Source: Pseudomonas sp. VD-NE ins (GTDB lineage: Bacteria > Pseudomonadota > Gammaproteobacteria > Pseudomonadales > Pseudomonadaceae). From it: 64,000 bases of DNA. Below the pieces are notes generated by a model, which was not told the DNA's origin, did not search any database, and saw only the letters and a program-made list of their open reading frames with translations. The stretch spans positions 825,001-889,000 of the forward strand of contig NZ_CP134772.1 in NCBI RefSeq assembly GCF_031882575.1, in the 5' to 3' direction. The number at the start of each line of letters is the position of its first letter. The stretch's first letter is position 1. Position numbers and translations under genes: made by a program. Shown here piece by piece: positions 21,277 through 30,428 of this stretch.

Positions 21277-22568
21277 GTGCGACACGGATTGTAATTACCG
21301 GCATGGGCGCCGTCACCGGTTTCGGTTTCGAATGGCAGACCCTCTGGGAAAAAATGCTCGGCGCCGAACATTGCGTGCGGCCATGGCAGCCGGACGACGT
21401 GCAAGAGGCGTCGTTCGCGGTGCGTTATGCAGCCCCTGTCGACATGAGCCTGTTGCCGGAAAAACTGCAAAGCCATCCGGCCTGGACGATGCCGCTGGAA
21501 AAGCGCAGTCGGTTTGGCTGGGTGGCTGCCACGCAGGCAGTCGGTGACAGCGGCTTGCAGCCAGAACAGTTGCGCGGCGCGGCGGTGCTGTGTGCCTCGG
21601 GAGCACCGCAGCACATGCTCGCCGACATGCTGCTGACTGAAGCCCCGAATGGCGGCACCCCGAGTTGGTCATACCTGATGCCGCGGGCCGGGCAAGTGAA
21701 TGCCGATGGCTCGCTGCGTCAGAGCAATGACCGTCTGGCGCGGGTCATCGCCGACGACCTGGGTTGTGAAGGGCCGGTGATCAACATCAGCAGTGCCTGT
21801 GCCGGCGCTTCACAAGCCATCGGCAATGCCTTTCAGATGATTCGTCGTGGAGAAGTCAGCGTAGCGCTGGCGGGTGGCGCCGACTCGGTGCTCAACCTCG
21901 ACACCATGGCGGCGTTGTATCTACTCGGTGCCGCTTCGGGCGAGCAACGCTGGGGCGCGGATCTGTGTCGCCCGTTCGATCGTGACCGCAGCGGTCTGAT
22001 TGCCGGCGAGGGCGGCGGTTTTGTTGTCCTCGAAAGCCTCGAACATGCTTTGGCCCGTGGCGCGACACCCTATGCCGAAGTGCTCGGTTTCGGCAGCAGC
22101 CTGGACGCTTATAAAGTCACTGCACCGCAACCCGAAGGACGTGGTGCGGCACTGGCGATGCAGGCCGCGCTCGACGACGCCGGGCTACGTGCGCAGCAGA
22201 TCGATCTGATCAACGCCCACGGCACCTCGACACCGCTCAACGACGTTGCCGAAACCCTGGCGATCAAAAGCGTGTTCGCCGAACACAAGCACTATCAAGC
22301 CTTGGCTGTCAGCGCCAACAAATCACAGTTCGGTCACCTGATCGCGGCCGCTGGCGCTCCTGAATGCATCGTCACCGCGTTGGCCTGCCTCAACGATCTG
22401 ATCACGCCAACGGTGAACCTGCATGACGCTGACGAACAGTGCGATCTGGATTACTGCGCCGGGCAAGCCGTCAGCCGCCGAGTGGATTACGCGTTGAGCA
22501 ATTCCTTTGGTTTCGGTGGCCTCAATACCTCGCTGGCCCTTGGCAAATATCGGGAGCATGGACAATGA
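21273..22568 (+). CDS. Beta-ketoacyl-ACP synthase, catalytically intact (KS3)
   Basis: The 431-residue FabF-like condensing enzyme has the complete triad: Cys176 in SSACAGASQ, His316 in NAHGTST, and Lys350/His355 in NKSQFGH. It starts within the KS2 stop (ATGA overlap) and ends within the KS4 start. With KS4 it forms a second active/inactive KS pair. The cluster thus has two condensing complexes, which may act on different chain lengths or at different steps; this is inference. Confidence 0.88.
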   Translation: MSATRIVITGMGAVTGFGFEWQTLWEKMLGAEHCVRPWQPDDVQEASFAVRYAAPVDMSLLPEKLQSHPAWTMPLEKRSRFGWVAATQAVGDSGLQPEQLRGAAVLCASGAPQHMLADMLLTEAPNGGTPSWSYLMPRAGQVNADGSLRQSNDRLARVIADDLGCEGPVINISSACAGASQAIGNAFQMIRRGEVSVALAGGADSVLNLDTMAALYLLGAASGEQRWGADLCRPFDRDRSGLIAGEGGGFVVLESLEHALARGATPYAEVLGFGSSLDAYKVTAPQPEGRGAALAMQAALDDAGLRAQQIDLINAHGTSTPLNDVAETLAIKSVFAEHKHYQALAVSANKSQFGHLIAAAGAPECIVTALACLNDLITPTVNLHDADEQCDLDYCAGQAVSRRVDYALSNSFGFGGLNTSLALGKYREHGQ

Positions 22569-23773
22569 CTGACGCCACTGTACGTGTCGCGATCGCCGGC
22601 AGCGGTTGTGTGTTGCCCACCGGCTGGGGCGTTGAGGGGTTCTGGTCGGCGGCCCGCGAAGGGCGTAGCGCGATTTCGCCCCTGAACTCGTCGCTGTTCC
22701 ACAGCGAGCGGGTCACCGCGTTCGGGCATATCGCTGATCGAGACCATCAACGTAGCCGTCAGGACATTGCGCAAAACCTCCAGCGTTACTGCCCGCCGGC
22801 GGTGATCTGGGGCGTCAGTGCGGTGCGCCAGGCGCTGGCCGAGGCCGGGCTTGAACCGGGCCGCGACAACGTGCGTTTTGGTCTCTATTGCTGCCAGGGC
22901 GGTTACACCCATCCGTCGCTCGCGTCTTATGGCGAACTGTTGCACGAGTGTCAGACCGAGACCGGTGCCGACATGCAGCGTCTGGCCAAACGCGTGTTGC
23001 AGGAGCGCGCGCTCGATCCGTTTCTGGTCCTCAAAAGCCTCAGCAACGGTTTGCTCGGGGTGGTCAGTCTGGCCTTGAAGCTTGAGTGCGAATGCAACGC
23101 CTACATGCAAGGCGTGGCCGGCAATCTGGCGGCACTGCGCGAAGCCTGCGCCGCGCTGCAAAGCGGTCGAGTGGATGCGGCCATTGTCGTCGGCGCCGGC
23201 AGTGAGCTTGATCCGCTGGCGCTCGCCGCACTGGCCGAAGCGGGGGTGATCAGCACCGACGGTTCGCAAAACCTGCGCGCCTTCGATCGCCAGGGCCGTG
23301 GCGGGATTGCCGGCGAAGGCGCGGCGGCGCTGGTGTTGCGCCGCGCCGATGACCTGCCGGCGGGGCCGCAAACCTGCCTGACCGCTCTGTTCGCACACCC
23401 GCGTCTGGACTCGCTGAACTTGCCGGACAAACAGGTGGATCTGCTGATCAGCAGCGCCACTGGCGATCCGCACAAGGATGCCGATCTGGCCCGCACGCTG
23501 GCGCGAACCGGCGCTGCGCACATCACCAGCAGCACGCCGCTGACCGGCATTCTCAGTGGTGCGCCGAGCCTGGTTGATCTGATTCTCGCCAGGCAGGCGT
23601 TGCAGGCGCAAAACATCCCGCCGGTCTGTGGTCTGGAGCAACCGCTGGATGCACATCTGCCGTTTGTGCTCGGCGGGCCGCGCGATGCCGTGCTGCACGA
23701 TTGCCTGGTCATCAACCGCGACGACAACGGCTTCAGTGCCGGTTACCAACTCGAATTTCACGCGGCCGACTGA
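22565..23773 (+). CDS. Degenerate ketosynthase, chain-length-factor-like (KS4)
   Basis: The 402-residue protein keeps the KS fold signature at the N-terminus (VAIAGSGCVLPTGWGVEGFW) and the stretch GGIAGEGAAALVLRRADD. The active-site Cys is replaced by Gly183 (MQGVAGNLAALREAC), the first His motif is SSATGDPHKDAD and the second is SSTPLTGILSG, so Cys, His and His are all lost. It overlaps KS3 by 4 bp. It is inferred to be the CLF-like partner of KS3. The chosen ATG at 22565 matches the KS N-terminus; the frame stays open further upstream inside KS3. Confidence 0.8.
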   Translation: MTDATVRVAIAGSGCVLPTGWGVEGFWSAAREGRSAISPLNSSLFHSERVTAFGHIADRDHQRSRQDIAQNLQRYCPPAVIWGVSAVRQALAEAGLEPGRDNVRFGLYCCQGGYTHPSLASYGELLHECQTETGADMQRLAKRVLQERALDPFLVLKSLSNGLLGVVSLALKLECECNAYMQGVAGNLAALREACAALQSGRVDAAIVVGAGSELDPLALAALAEAGVISTDGSQNLRAFDRQGRGGIAGEGAAALVLRRADDLPAGPQTCLTALFAHPRLDSLNLPDKQVDLLISSATGDPHKDADLARTLARTGAAHITSSTPLTGILSGAPSLVDLILARQALQAQNIPPVCGLEQPLDAHLPFVLGGPRDAVLHDCLVINRDDNGFSAGYQLEFHAAD

Positions 23774-23827
23774 CCGTCGGCACGCAACGAAACGCAGCTG
23801 ATTTATTACTTAAGGGATAGCACTGTC

Positions 23828-26698
23828 ATGGACTACCGCGATTACGTACGGCCGAAATTCGTTGAATTGATGCAGGCTCTGGGCCTCGAATGCCAGTTCC
23901 ACAGAGCGCTGGGCAGCAAACTGTTTTACCGCGACCGCCAGGGCGATGAAGTGACCGTCACCGACTTCCTCGGTGGTTACGGCGCCGCGCTGTATGGCCA
24001 CAACGATCCGCAATTTGTCGATCAACTCGTCGACCTGCTGCGTGCCGATGTGCCGTTCAACGCGCAGATGTCGGTGCGCGGTGCGGCGGGGCAGTTGGGG
24101 CGTGAACTCAGTGAAGCGTTCAACCGTGAGCTGAACAACAGCGAACGCTACATTTCGACCTTCTCCAACAGTGGCGCCGAGTCGGTGGAAATCGCCGTCA
24201 AGCACGCCGAATACCGTCGTCAGAAAAACCTGCAGAAGCAATTCGACGAGCGAGATTTCGCCCTCGCCAATCTGGTTGCCAGCGACAAGGCTTATGTCGA
24301 GCTGGACATCGACGATCTCGATTTGCCCGCCGGCCTGCTGCCGCAGAATCTGTCCTGCGTCACCGTGCGCCAAGTGGCCGAAGCGGTGCGTCAGCACAAC
24401 CTGGCGCAGCTGCATGTCGAGCCGGTGTTCCTGGCTGTGCGCGGCAGCTTTCACGGCAAACTGGTGAACACCGTCCAACTGACGTACGGCAAGCAGTACC
24501 GCAAGCCGTTCGCCCGTTTCGGCCTCAACGTCGAGTTCATCGACCCGCAGCAACCCCAGCAATTGCAAGAGCTGCCGGCCCGTCACGTGCGTCACTGGCT
24601 GAGCCTGGAATGGAGCGGCGAAACCCTGCAAGTGCGCCGCGAAGCATTCAGTGCGATCACGGCGGTATTGCTGGAGCCGATTCAGGGCGAGGGCGGCATC
24701 AACGAGTTCGCCAATGAGTTCTATCTGGGCCTGCGGCGTCTGTGCAACGAGCAGCAATGCCCGCTGATCATCGACGAAGTGCAATCGGGTTTCGGCCGCA
24801 CCGGCACCTTGCTCGGCGCCAGCCATTTCAACTTGCAGGGTGATTACTACTGCCTGTCGAAAGCCTTGGGCGGTGGCCTGATGAAGATTGCCGCGACGGT
24901 GATTCGCGCCAGCCACTACGAAAACGATTTCAGCTACATCCACAGTTCGACCTTTGCCGAAGATGATGCGTCCTGCCATATCGCTCTGTCGGCCCTGCGC
25001 CGTCTGTTCGAGAACGACAGCGCGATGCTCAAGGACGTGAACAAGAAGGGCGAATACCTCAAGGCTTCGCTGCTGGAACTCAAAGCGGCCTACCCGGACG
25101 TGATCGCCGACGTGCGCGGGCGTGGCTTGCTGCTGGGCTTCGAACTGCACGACCTGACCGGCACCAGCTCACTGGTTCAGGCCTCGGCGCAGTACAACGA
25201 TGCGCTGGGCTACATCATCGCCGGCTACCTGCTGCAATTCGAATCCCTGCGCGTGGCGCCGTCGGGCAGCAACGCCAATGTGATCCGTCTGGAACCGCCG
25301 GTGTGCATCACCTTCGAAGAAATCGATGGTTTGATCGGCTCCCTGCAGAAAGTCTGCGACATGCTGCGTCGCCGCGACGCCTTCCCGCTGGCCGCCGGTG
25401 TGTGTGCCGACAGCATCGCTGACGTGCCAGCGCGCGAGGTCAGCTTCAAGGAGACCGAAACCCGCCCAAAGTCTGATGAGAACGTGCGCGTGGTGGCTCG
25501 CGTGGCGTTCATCAACCATTTGATTGATTCGGACATGCTCAGCGACGTCGATCCTTCACTGTCGACCTTGAGCGCCGAGCAGAAACGCGAGTTCATCAAA
25601 CGCATGGCCCCCGAGCGCCGTGCCGCGCCAATCGGCCCGGTGCAGATTCGCTCGAAACTCGGCACTGCCGTGGAATTCACCCTGTATCCGCTGTGCATGG
25701 ATTCCGATGCGATGGCGGCGTACATCGCCAGCGGCGATCTGCAAACTATCCGCGAAGAAGTCGGCAATCGCATCAAGGATGCCCGCGCCGATGGCTACAG
25801 CGTCGCCGGGCTAGGCATGTACACCTCGATCGTCACCAACAACTGCCAGGCCTTGCAGGTTCCTGACATGGCGCTGACTTCCGGCAACGCGCTGACCATC
25901 GGCATGGGCCTGGAAGCCATCGAACAGGGCTGCAAGCAGCAAGGCCTGGAACTGAGCGAGCAAACCGCTGCGGTGGTCGGTGCGGCGGGCAACATCGCCT
26001 CGACCTACGCCTCACTGCTGTCGACCAGCGTCGAGCACCTGATCCTTATCGGCAGCGGCCGCGACGGCTCCCTGCGTCGTCTGGAAAAAACCGCGCAACA
26101 GATTTATGCCGAAGCCGCCCGCGCGATCCTCAAGGGTGTCGCCGAACACGATCGCCTCGCCCGTCGTCTGCAGCAAATTGATGGAATCGATGCGCTGTTG
26201 CAGGCCCATGGCAGCAGTGCCGATCTGGGGCAGCGCGTGGCGAAACTGGTCGAAGAACGCTTGGGCGCGAACGCCTTCATCACCGTCAGCAACGATCTTG
26301 ATGTGCTGAAACAAGCGCGCATCGTGCTCTGCGCGGCGAACGCACCGCAGCCGTTTCTCTTTGCCGAGCACTTCGCCGAAAACAGCGTGATCTGCGACAT
26401 CGCCGTGCCGCTGAACGTTGACCAGAACCTCGCCAGCCAACGCAGCGACGTGCTCTACATGCACGGCGGCATCGTGCAGACGCCGCTGGGCGATGGCCTG
26501 GTGAAAAACGTTCGGGCCTATCTCAAGCAGGGTCAGTTGTACGCGTGCATGGCCGAGTCGGTGCTGATGGGCCTGTCCGGTATGAAACAGCACTACTCCT
26601 ACGGCGACATCAGCCGTGAGCAGGTTCAGCAGATTCGTGCACTGGCGGCGACTCACGGTTTCACCCTCGCGCAGTTCAAAACCGACAACTCGCTCTAA
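23828..26698 (+). CDS. Fusion of class III aminotransferase and acyl-ACP-reductase-like domain
   Basis: The 956-residue protein has two enzymes in one chain. Residues about 20-520 are a PLP-dependent class III (omega) aminotransferase with IIDEVQSGFGRTG and the PLP lysine Lys345 in LSKALGGG. Residues about 545-956 resemble the long-chain acyl-ACP reductase family: SIVTNNCQALQVPDMALTSG, the Rossmann motif GAAGNIAS (718-725) and the tail segment ENSVICDIAVPLNV. The likely reaction is reduction of an acyl thioester to an aldehyde and then transamination to a primary amine, as proposed for TamH in tambjamine synthesis, which joins the same two activities. Canonical AAR has its catalytic Cys four residues before the aligned Asp; here the nearby Cys directly precedes it. 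The gene follows KS4 after 54 bp. Confidence 0.85.
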   Translation: MDYRDYVRPKFVELMQALGLECQFHRALGSKLFYRDRQGDEVTVTDFLGGYGAALYGHNDPQFVDQLVDLLRADVPFNAQMSVRGAAGQLGRELSEAFNRELNNSERYISTFSNSGAESVEIAVKHAEYRRQKNLQKQFDERDFALANLVASDKAYVELDIDDLDLPAGLLPQNLSCVTVRQVAEAVRQHNLAQLHVEPVFLAVRGSFHGKLVNTVQLTYGKQYRKPFARFGLNVEFIDPQQPQQLQELPARHVRHWLSLEWSGETLQVRREAFSAITAVLLEPIQGEGGINEFANEFYLGLRRLCNEQQCPLIIDEVQSGFGRTGTLLGASHFNLQGDYYCLSKALGGGLMKIAATVIRASHYENDFSYIHSSTFAEDDASCHIALSALRRLFENDSAMLKDVNKKGEYLKASLLELKAAYPDVIADVRGRGLLLGFELHDLTGTSSLVQASAQYNDALGYIIAGYLLQFESLRVAPSGSNANVIRLEPPVCITFEEIDGLIGSLQKVCDMLRRRDAFPLAAGVCADSIADVPAREVSFKETETRPKSDENVRVVARVAFINHLIDSDMLSDVDPSLSTLSAEQKREFIKRMAPERRAAPIGPVQIRSKLGTAVEFTLYPLCMDSDAMAAYIASGDLQTIREEVGNRIKDARADGYSVAGLGMYTSIVTNNCQALQVPDMALTSGNALTIGMGLEAIEQGCKQQGLELSEQTAAVVGAAGNIASTYASLLSTSVEHLILIGSGRDGSLRRLEKTAQQIYAEAARAILKGVAEHDRLARRLQQIDGIDALLQAHGSSADLGQRVAKLVEERLGANAFITVSNDLDVLKQARIVLCAANAPQPFLFAEHFAENSVICDIAVPLNVDQNLASQRSDVLYMHGGIVQTPLGDGLVKNVRAYLKQGQLYACMAESVLMGLSGMKQHYSYGDISREQVQQIRALAATHGFTLAQFKTDNSL

Positions 26699-26707
26699 GG
26701 AACGGTC

Positions 26708-27445
26708 ATGCCGAATAAAGTAGCAGTGGTGACCGGTGGCAGTCGTGGCATCGGTCGGGCGATTGTCCTGGCCCTGGCCGGGGCGGGTTATCAGATCGCG
26801 TTCAGTTACGTGCGCGATGAAGTCGCGGCGATGGCCTTGCGCGATGAGGTTCAGGCGTCGGGGATCGATTGCCTGGCATTGCAGTGCGATGTCAGCAACG
26901 GCGACAGCATCAAGGCGTTTTTCGAACGGATCGATCAGCATTTTCAGCGTATCGATCTGTTGGTCAATAACGCCGGCATCACCCGCGACGGACTGCTGGC
27001 GACGATGTCGGCGCGTGATCTGATCGAGGTGATCCAGACCAACCTGATCGGCACGATGCTCTGCTGTCAGCAGGTGGTGCCGGGCATGTTGCGCCAGCGC
27101 AGCGGTTGCATCGTCAACATCAGTTCGGTGGCGGCGCAGAAGCCCGGCAAAGGCCAAAGCAACTATGCCGCTGCCAAGGGCGGGGTCGAATCGTTGACCC
27201 GCGCCCTGGCGGTGGAGCTGGCGCCGCGCAACATTCGCGTCAACGCGGTCGCCCCGGGCATCGTCAAGACCGAGATGAGTACGGCGCTGATCGGCAGTCA
27301 GGAAGAAGAAATCCAGTCGCGCCTGCTGATCAAGCGCTACGCCGAACCTGAAGAAATTGCCGAAGCGGTGCTGTACCTCGCCGATCGCGGTTTGTACCTG
27401 ACCGGGGAGGTCCTGTCGGTCAACGGCGGGTTGAAGATGCCATGA
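26708..27445 (+). CDS. FabG-like short-chain dehydrogenase/reductase
   Basis: The 245-residue SDR has the cofactor motif TGGSRGIGRA, the NNAGI motif (LLVNNAGITRDGLL), catalytic Ser in NISSVAAQ and Tyr/Lys in NYAAAKGG, and the FabG-like ending YLTGEVLSVNGGLKMP. This is the pattern of 3-oxoacyl-ACP reductases, so it is inferred to reduce the beta-keto group formed by the cluster ketosynthases. It begins 9 bp after the aminotransferase-reductase gene and overlaps the next SDR gene by 4 bp. Confidence 0.88.
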   Translation: MPNKVAVVTGGSRGIGRAIVLALAGAGYQIAFSYVRDEVAAMALRDEVQASGIDCLALQCDVSNGDSIKAFFERIDQHFQRIDLLVNNAGITRDGLLATMSARDLIEVIQTNLIGTMLCCQQVVPGMLRQRSGCIVNISSVAAQKPGKGQSNYAAAKGGVESLTRALAVELAPRNIRVNAVAPGIVKTEMSTALIGSQEEEIQSRLLIKRYAEPEEIAEAVLYLADRGLYLTGEVLSVNGGLKMP

Positions 27446-28206
27446 GCCGGACCATTCTGATTACCGGAGCGGCGAAAGGCATCGGCCGTGCGGTCGCCGA
27501 GAACTTTGCCGCCGACGCCGACAATCGCCTTATCCTGCTGGATCTCGATCTGGCCGAACTGCAGCGCTGGGTCGACGAGCGACAGGAGAAGATCAAGGCG
27601 CGGGTCGAAACCCATGCGGCGAACATTGCCGATCTGCCGGCCATGCAAGCGTTCTTCAAAACCCTCGGTTCGCAAGTCGAATACGTCGATGTGCTGGTCA
27701 ACAGCGCCGGCATCTGCAACGAGAACGAGCCGGAAGATCTGCACAACTGGCACAAGGTGATTTCGGTCAACCTCAACGGCACGTTCTACGTGACTTCGTT
27801 GTGCCTGGCGCTGATGCCTGACCGTGGGCGAATCATCAACATGTCGTCGATCCTCGGCCGTGCCGGCAAGGTGCGCAACACCGCGTATTGCGCCTCCAAG
27901 CACGGCATCGTCGGCATGACCAAGGCGCTGGCGCTGGATCTCGCTTCGCGGCAGATCACCGTCAATGCAATTCTGCCGGCGTGGATCGATACGCCGATGT
28001 TGCAGGGTGAACTGGCGACGCAAGCGGCAATTGCCGGTTTGACCCAGGAGCAGATCGTACGCAACGCGAAGAAGAAACTGCCGATGCGCCGTTTCATCCA
28101 GAGCGAAGAAGTGGCGGCGATGGTGCGTTACCTGGCCAGCCCCGAGGCTGGCGGGGTGACCGCCCAGAGTCTGGTGATCGATGGCGGTGTCGGGTTGGGA
28201 ATGTAG
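27442..28206 (+). CDS. Second short-chain dehydrogenase/reductase of the cluster
   Basis: The 254-residue protein is a classical SDR with TGAAKGIGRA, VLVNSAGICNENE, the catalytic Ser in NMSSILGRAG and the Tyr/Lys motif AYCASKHG. It is less FabG-like than its neighbour and may reduce a different position or intermediate. It overlaps the preceding SDR (ATGA) and ends 2 bp before the DUF1302 gene, so it belongs to the same transcript. The substrate is unknown. Confidence 0.85.
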   Translation: MSRTILITGAAKGIGRAVAENFAADADNRLILLDLDLAELQRWVDERQEKIKARVETHAANIADLPAMQAFFKTLGSQVEYVDVLVNSAGICNENEPEDLHNWHKVISVNLNGTFYVTSLCLALMPDRGRIINMSSILGRAGKVRNTAYCASKHGIVGMTKALALDLASRQITVNAILPAWIDTPMLQGELATQAAIAGLTQEQIVRNAKKKLPMRRFIQSEEVAAMVRYLASPEAGGVTAQSLVIDGGVGLGM

Positions 28207-28208
28207 CG

Positions 28209-29507
28209 ATGCTTCGATTTCACAACAGTCACATCGTGGGTGCGGTGTGGGCGTGCATGGCTGCGCCCACCGCGATGGCCGAATTGACCGTCGCTGATCT
28301 GAAGCCCGATTACGCCGACGGTGAAGTCGGCGTGGCCACGGCCATGCGTCTGCACGGCGACGATCAGGTCACGCAAAAAGCCGTGTATTTCAAAGCCAAC
28401 CTGGAAGACAACTGGGAGGGCGGGTACTACAAGGCCAAGGGTCGCGTGCGTTACGACGCGCGCTATGACGGCAACAATCCGTACAGCGAACGGGCGCGCG
28501 ACAAGTACCGTTTCGACGCTGATTGGCGGCACCTCTACGTCGGTCATTCGCTGGGTGACGGCGAAGTGACGGTGGGCTGGCAGCAAGTGGTCTGGGGCCG
28601 CGCGGATGAATTGCGCGTGCTCGATCAGATCAACCCGCTGGACTATCGCGATGGTCTGACGCCGCTGCTCGAAGACAGCCGCATCGCCGTGCCCATGGTG
28701 CGTTTTGCGCAACCGGTGGGCGAGTGGGAACTGGAGGCGCTGTGGATCACTGACTTCGTGAAAAACCAGGCGCCGGTAGAGGGCAGTGAATTTGCCGCGC
28801 CATTGTTTGCTACGCCGGACCCGCAGTATTTCCTGCTCGATTCCAAGCCCGGCTATGACGGCGACAAGGGCTATTCCTATGGCCTGAGCGCCAACGGCCG
28901 GATCGGCGCGGTGGACACCAGTTTCGTTGCCTTGAGCGCCCGTCAGCAAGACCCGGTGTACGCCGTCGAAGGCCTCGCCGACGACGGCCGTACGCGGCTG
29001 GAACGGCAATTTCCCCGTTACACCATGGGCGGTGCCGGGCTGGCGATCGACGCCGGGCACAGCATCGTGGTGCGCAGCGAGGTCGCGTATTTCGACAATT
29101 GGCGAGTGACCAATCCGACCCGAGCCTACGGTGCCGACAGTACGCCCATGGTCAAGTCGCTGCTGGGTGTCGACTACCTGTTGCGCGACTGGCTGATCTC
29201 CGCGCAGTGGCAGGAACAAGTGCTGCTCGACTGGCAGGACGGCATGTTGCAGGACAGGCGCGAACCGCTGTTCACCCTGTCGGCCGAAGGCACCCATTGG
29301 CAGGACCGCCTCAAGAGTCGTCTGGTGGCCGCCGCCTCACCACCGTTTCAGGACAACGCCTTGCTGCAAGGCATCTTCACCTACAAGCCGGTCGACTACA
29401 TCAAGCTCGGCCTGGAAGTGGACGTGTTCTTCGGCAAACCCGACAGATCTTTCGGCGAGTACAGCAAGCGCGACCAAGTGCGGCTGTCGGCCGGTTATCT
29501 GTTCTGA
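28209..29507 (+). CDS. DUF1302-family outer-membrane protein
   Basis: The 432-residue protein has a signal peptide ending near AAPTAMA and repeated amphipathic strands ending in the beta-barrel-like C-terminus LSAGYLF, with a final Phe as in outer-membrane barrels. The segments GWQQVVWGRADELRVLDQIN and PLDYRDGLTPLLEDSRI are typical of DUF1302. The family is often next to LolA-like proteins and MMPL exporters, as here. It is inferred to be the outer-membrane part of an export or insertion route for the cluster product. The start lies 2 bp after the SDR stop. Confidence 0.85.
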   Translation: MLRFHNSHIVGAVWACMAAPTAMAELTVADLKPDYADGEVGVATAMRLHGDDQVTQKAVYFKANLEDNWEGGYYKAKGRVRYDARYDGNNPYSERARDKYRFDADWRHLYVGHSLGDGEVTVGWQQVVWGRADELRVLDQINPLDYRDGLTPLLEDSRIAVPMVRFAQPVGEWELEALWITDFVKNQAPVEGSEFAAPLFATPDPQYFLLDSKPGYDGDKGYSYGLSANGRIGAVDTSFVALSARQQDPVYAVEGLADDGRTRLERQFPRYTMGGAGLAIDAGHSIVVRSEVAYFDNWRVTNPTRAYGADSTPMVKSLLGVDYLLRDWLISAQWQEQVLLDWQDGMLQDRREPLFTLSAEGTHWQDRLKSRLVAAASPPFQDNALLQGIFTYKPVDYIKLGLEVDVFFGKPDRSFGEYSKRDQVRLSAGYLF

Positions 29508-29564
29508 CCCATAACGCCTGCCGCTCTCGCGCAGGTGCACTCATCCAACGAAAAGGAAGTTGTT

Positions 29565-30401
29565 ATGTTGCCGTTTTTGAAAAGTCTGACCACCGCCGCT
29601 TTGATCCTTGGCAGCGCTTGCGCCAGTGCCGCCGAGGCTGGCAATGCTGATGAGATCATCCGTCAAGTACGCGATCGCAATGACGGGAACAGCTTCATGT
29701 CCCAGGTTTCGCTGATCCTGCATGACAAGAAAGGCAATACCCGCGTTCGCGAGTTCACCTACCTGCAAAAGGATTACCCGGACAGCGACAAGTTCAGCAT
29801 GTACTTTTCCGCGCCGACTGACGTGCGTGACGTCGCCTTCCACATCGAAAACCCCCACGAAACCCTCGGCCTGGAAGACAGCCAGTGGATGTACCTGCCA
29901 GTCAGCCGCCAGACCCGCCGCATCTCCACCACCGACAAGCGTGGCTCGTTCATGGGCAGTGAGTACTCGTACGCCGATCTGGACAAGATCCGGGTCAAGG
30001 ACTACTCGCAGAAACTCGTCGGCGAAGAACAGATCAAGGGCCGCGACTGCTACGTGATCGAGCGCGAACCGGCTTCTCCCGAGGTGCTGGCCAAGACCGG
30101 TTACAACAAGCTGAAGGTGTGGATCGACAAGCAGAATTTCCTGGTCATGCGTCAGGATTTCTTCGACGTCAAAGGCGTGTTGATCAAGCAGATGCGCACG
30201 CAGAAAGTCGCAACCATCGACTCGATCGACAGCATCGTGCTCAGTGAAACCGAGCATTTTATCGACGGCACGCGTTCGGAAATGCGCTTCAACCAGTTGC
30301 AGTACAACGTCTCTCTGGAAGACCGCCTCTTCACCCAGACCGCCATCAAGCGCGGGCTGAAAACCGGTGACCTGCCGGACTTTGCCGTGTCTGCCCGCTA
30401 A
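29565..30401 (+). CDS. Periplasmic LolA-like (outer-membrane lipoprotein-sorting) protein
   Basis: The 278-residue protein has a signal peptide (LTTAALILGSACASAAEA) and belongs to the large group annotated as outer membrane lipoprotein-sorting proteins (COG2834-like). Features include YLQKDYPDSDKFSMYFSAPT, DSQWMYLPVSRQTRRIS and the conserved stretch GSFMGSEYSYADLDKI. These have a LolA-type hydrophobic cradle able to carry a lipid across the periplasm. The ATG at 29565 with AAGGAAG upstream is chosen over a GTG at 29535 because it sets the signal peptide at the start. It lies between the DUF1302 and the MMPL genes and is inferred to be the periplasmic shuttle. Confidence 0.85.
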   Translation: MLPFLKSLTTAALILGSACASAAEAGNADEIIRQVRDRNDGNSFMSQVSLILHDKKGNTRVREFTYLQKDYPDSDKFSMYFSAPTDVRDVAFHIENPHETLGLEDSQWMYLPVSRQTRRISTTDKRGSFMGSEYSYADLDKIRVKDYSQKLVGEEQIKGRDCYVIEREPASPEVLAKTGYNKLKVWIDKQNFLVMRQDFFDVKGVLIKQMRTQKVATIDSIDSIVLSETEHFIDGTRSEMRFNQLQYNVSLEDRLFTQTAIKRGLKTGDLPDFAVSAR

Positions 30402-30428
30402 GCGCCGACCCCGACGACCTGGAACCGC

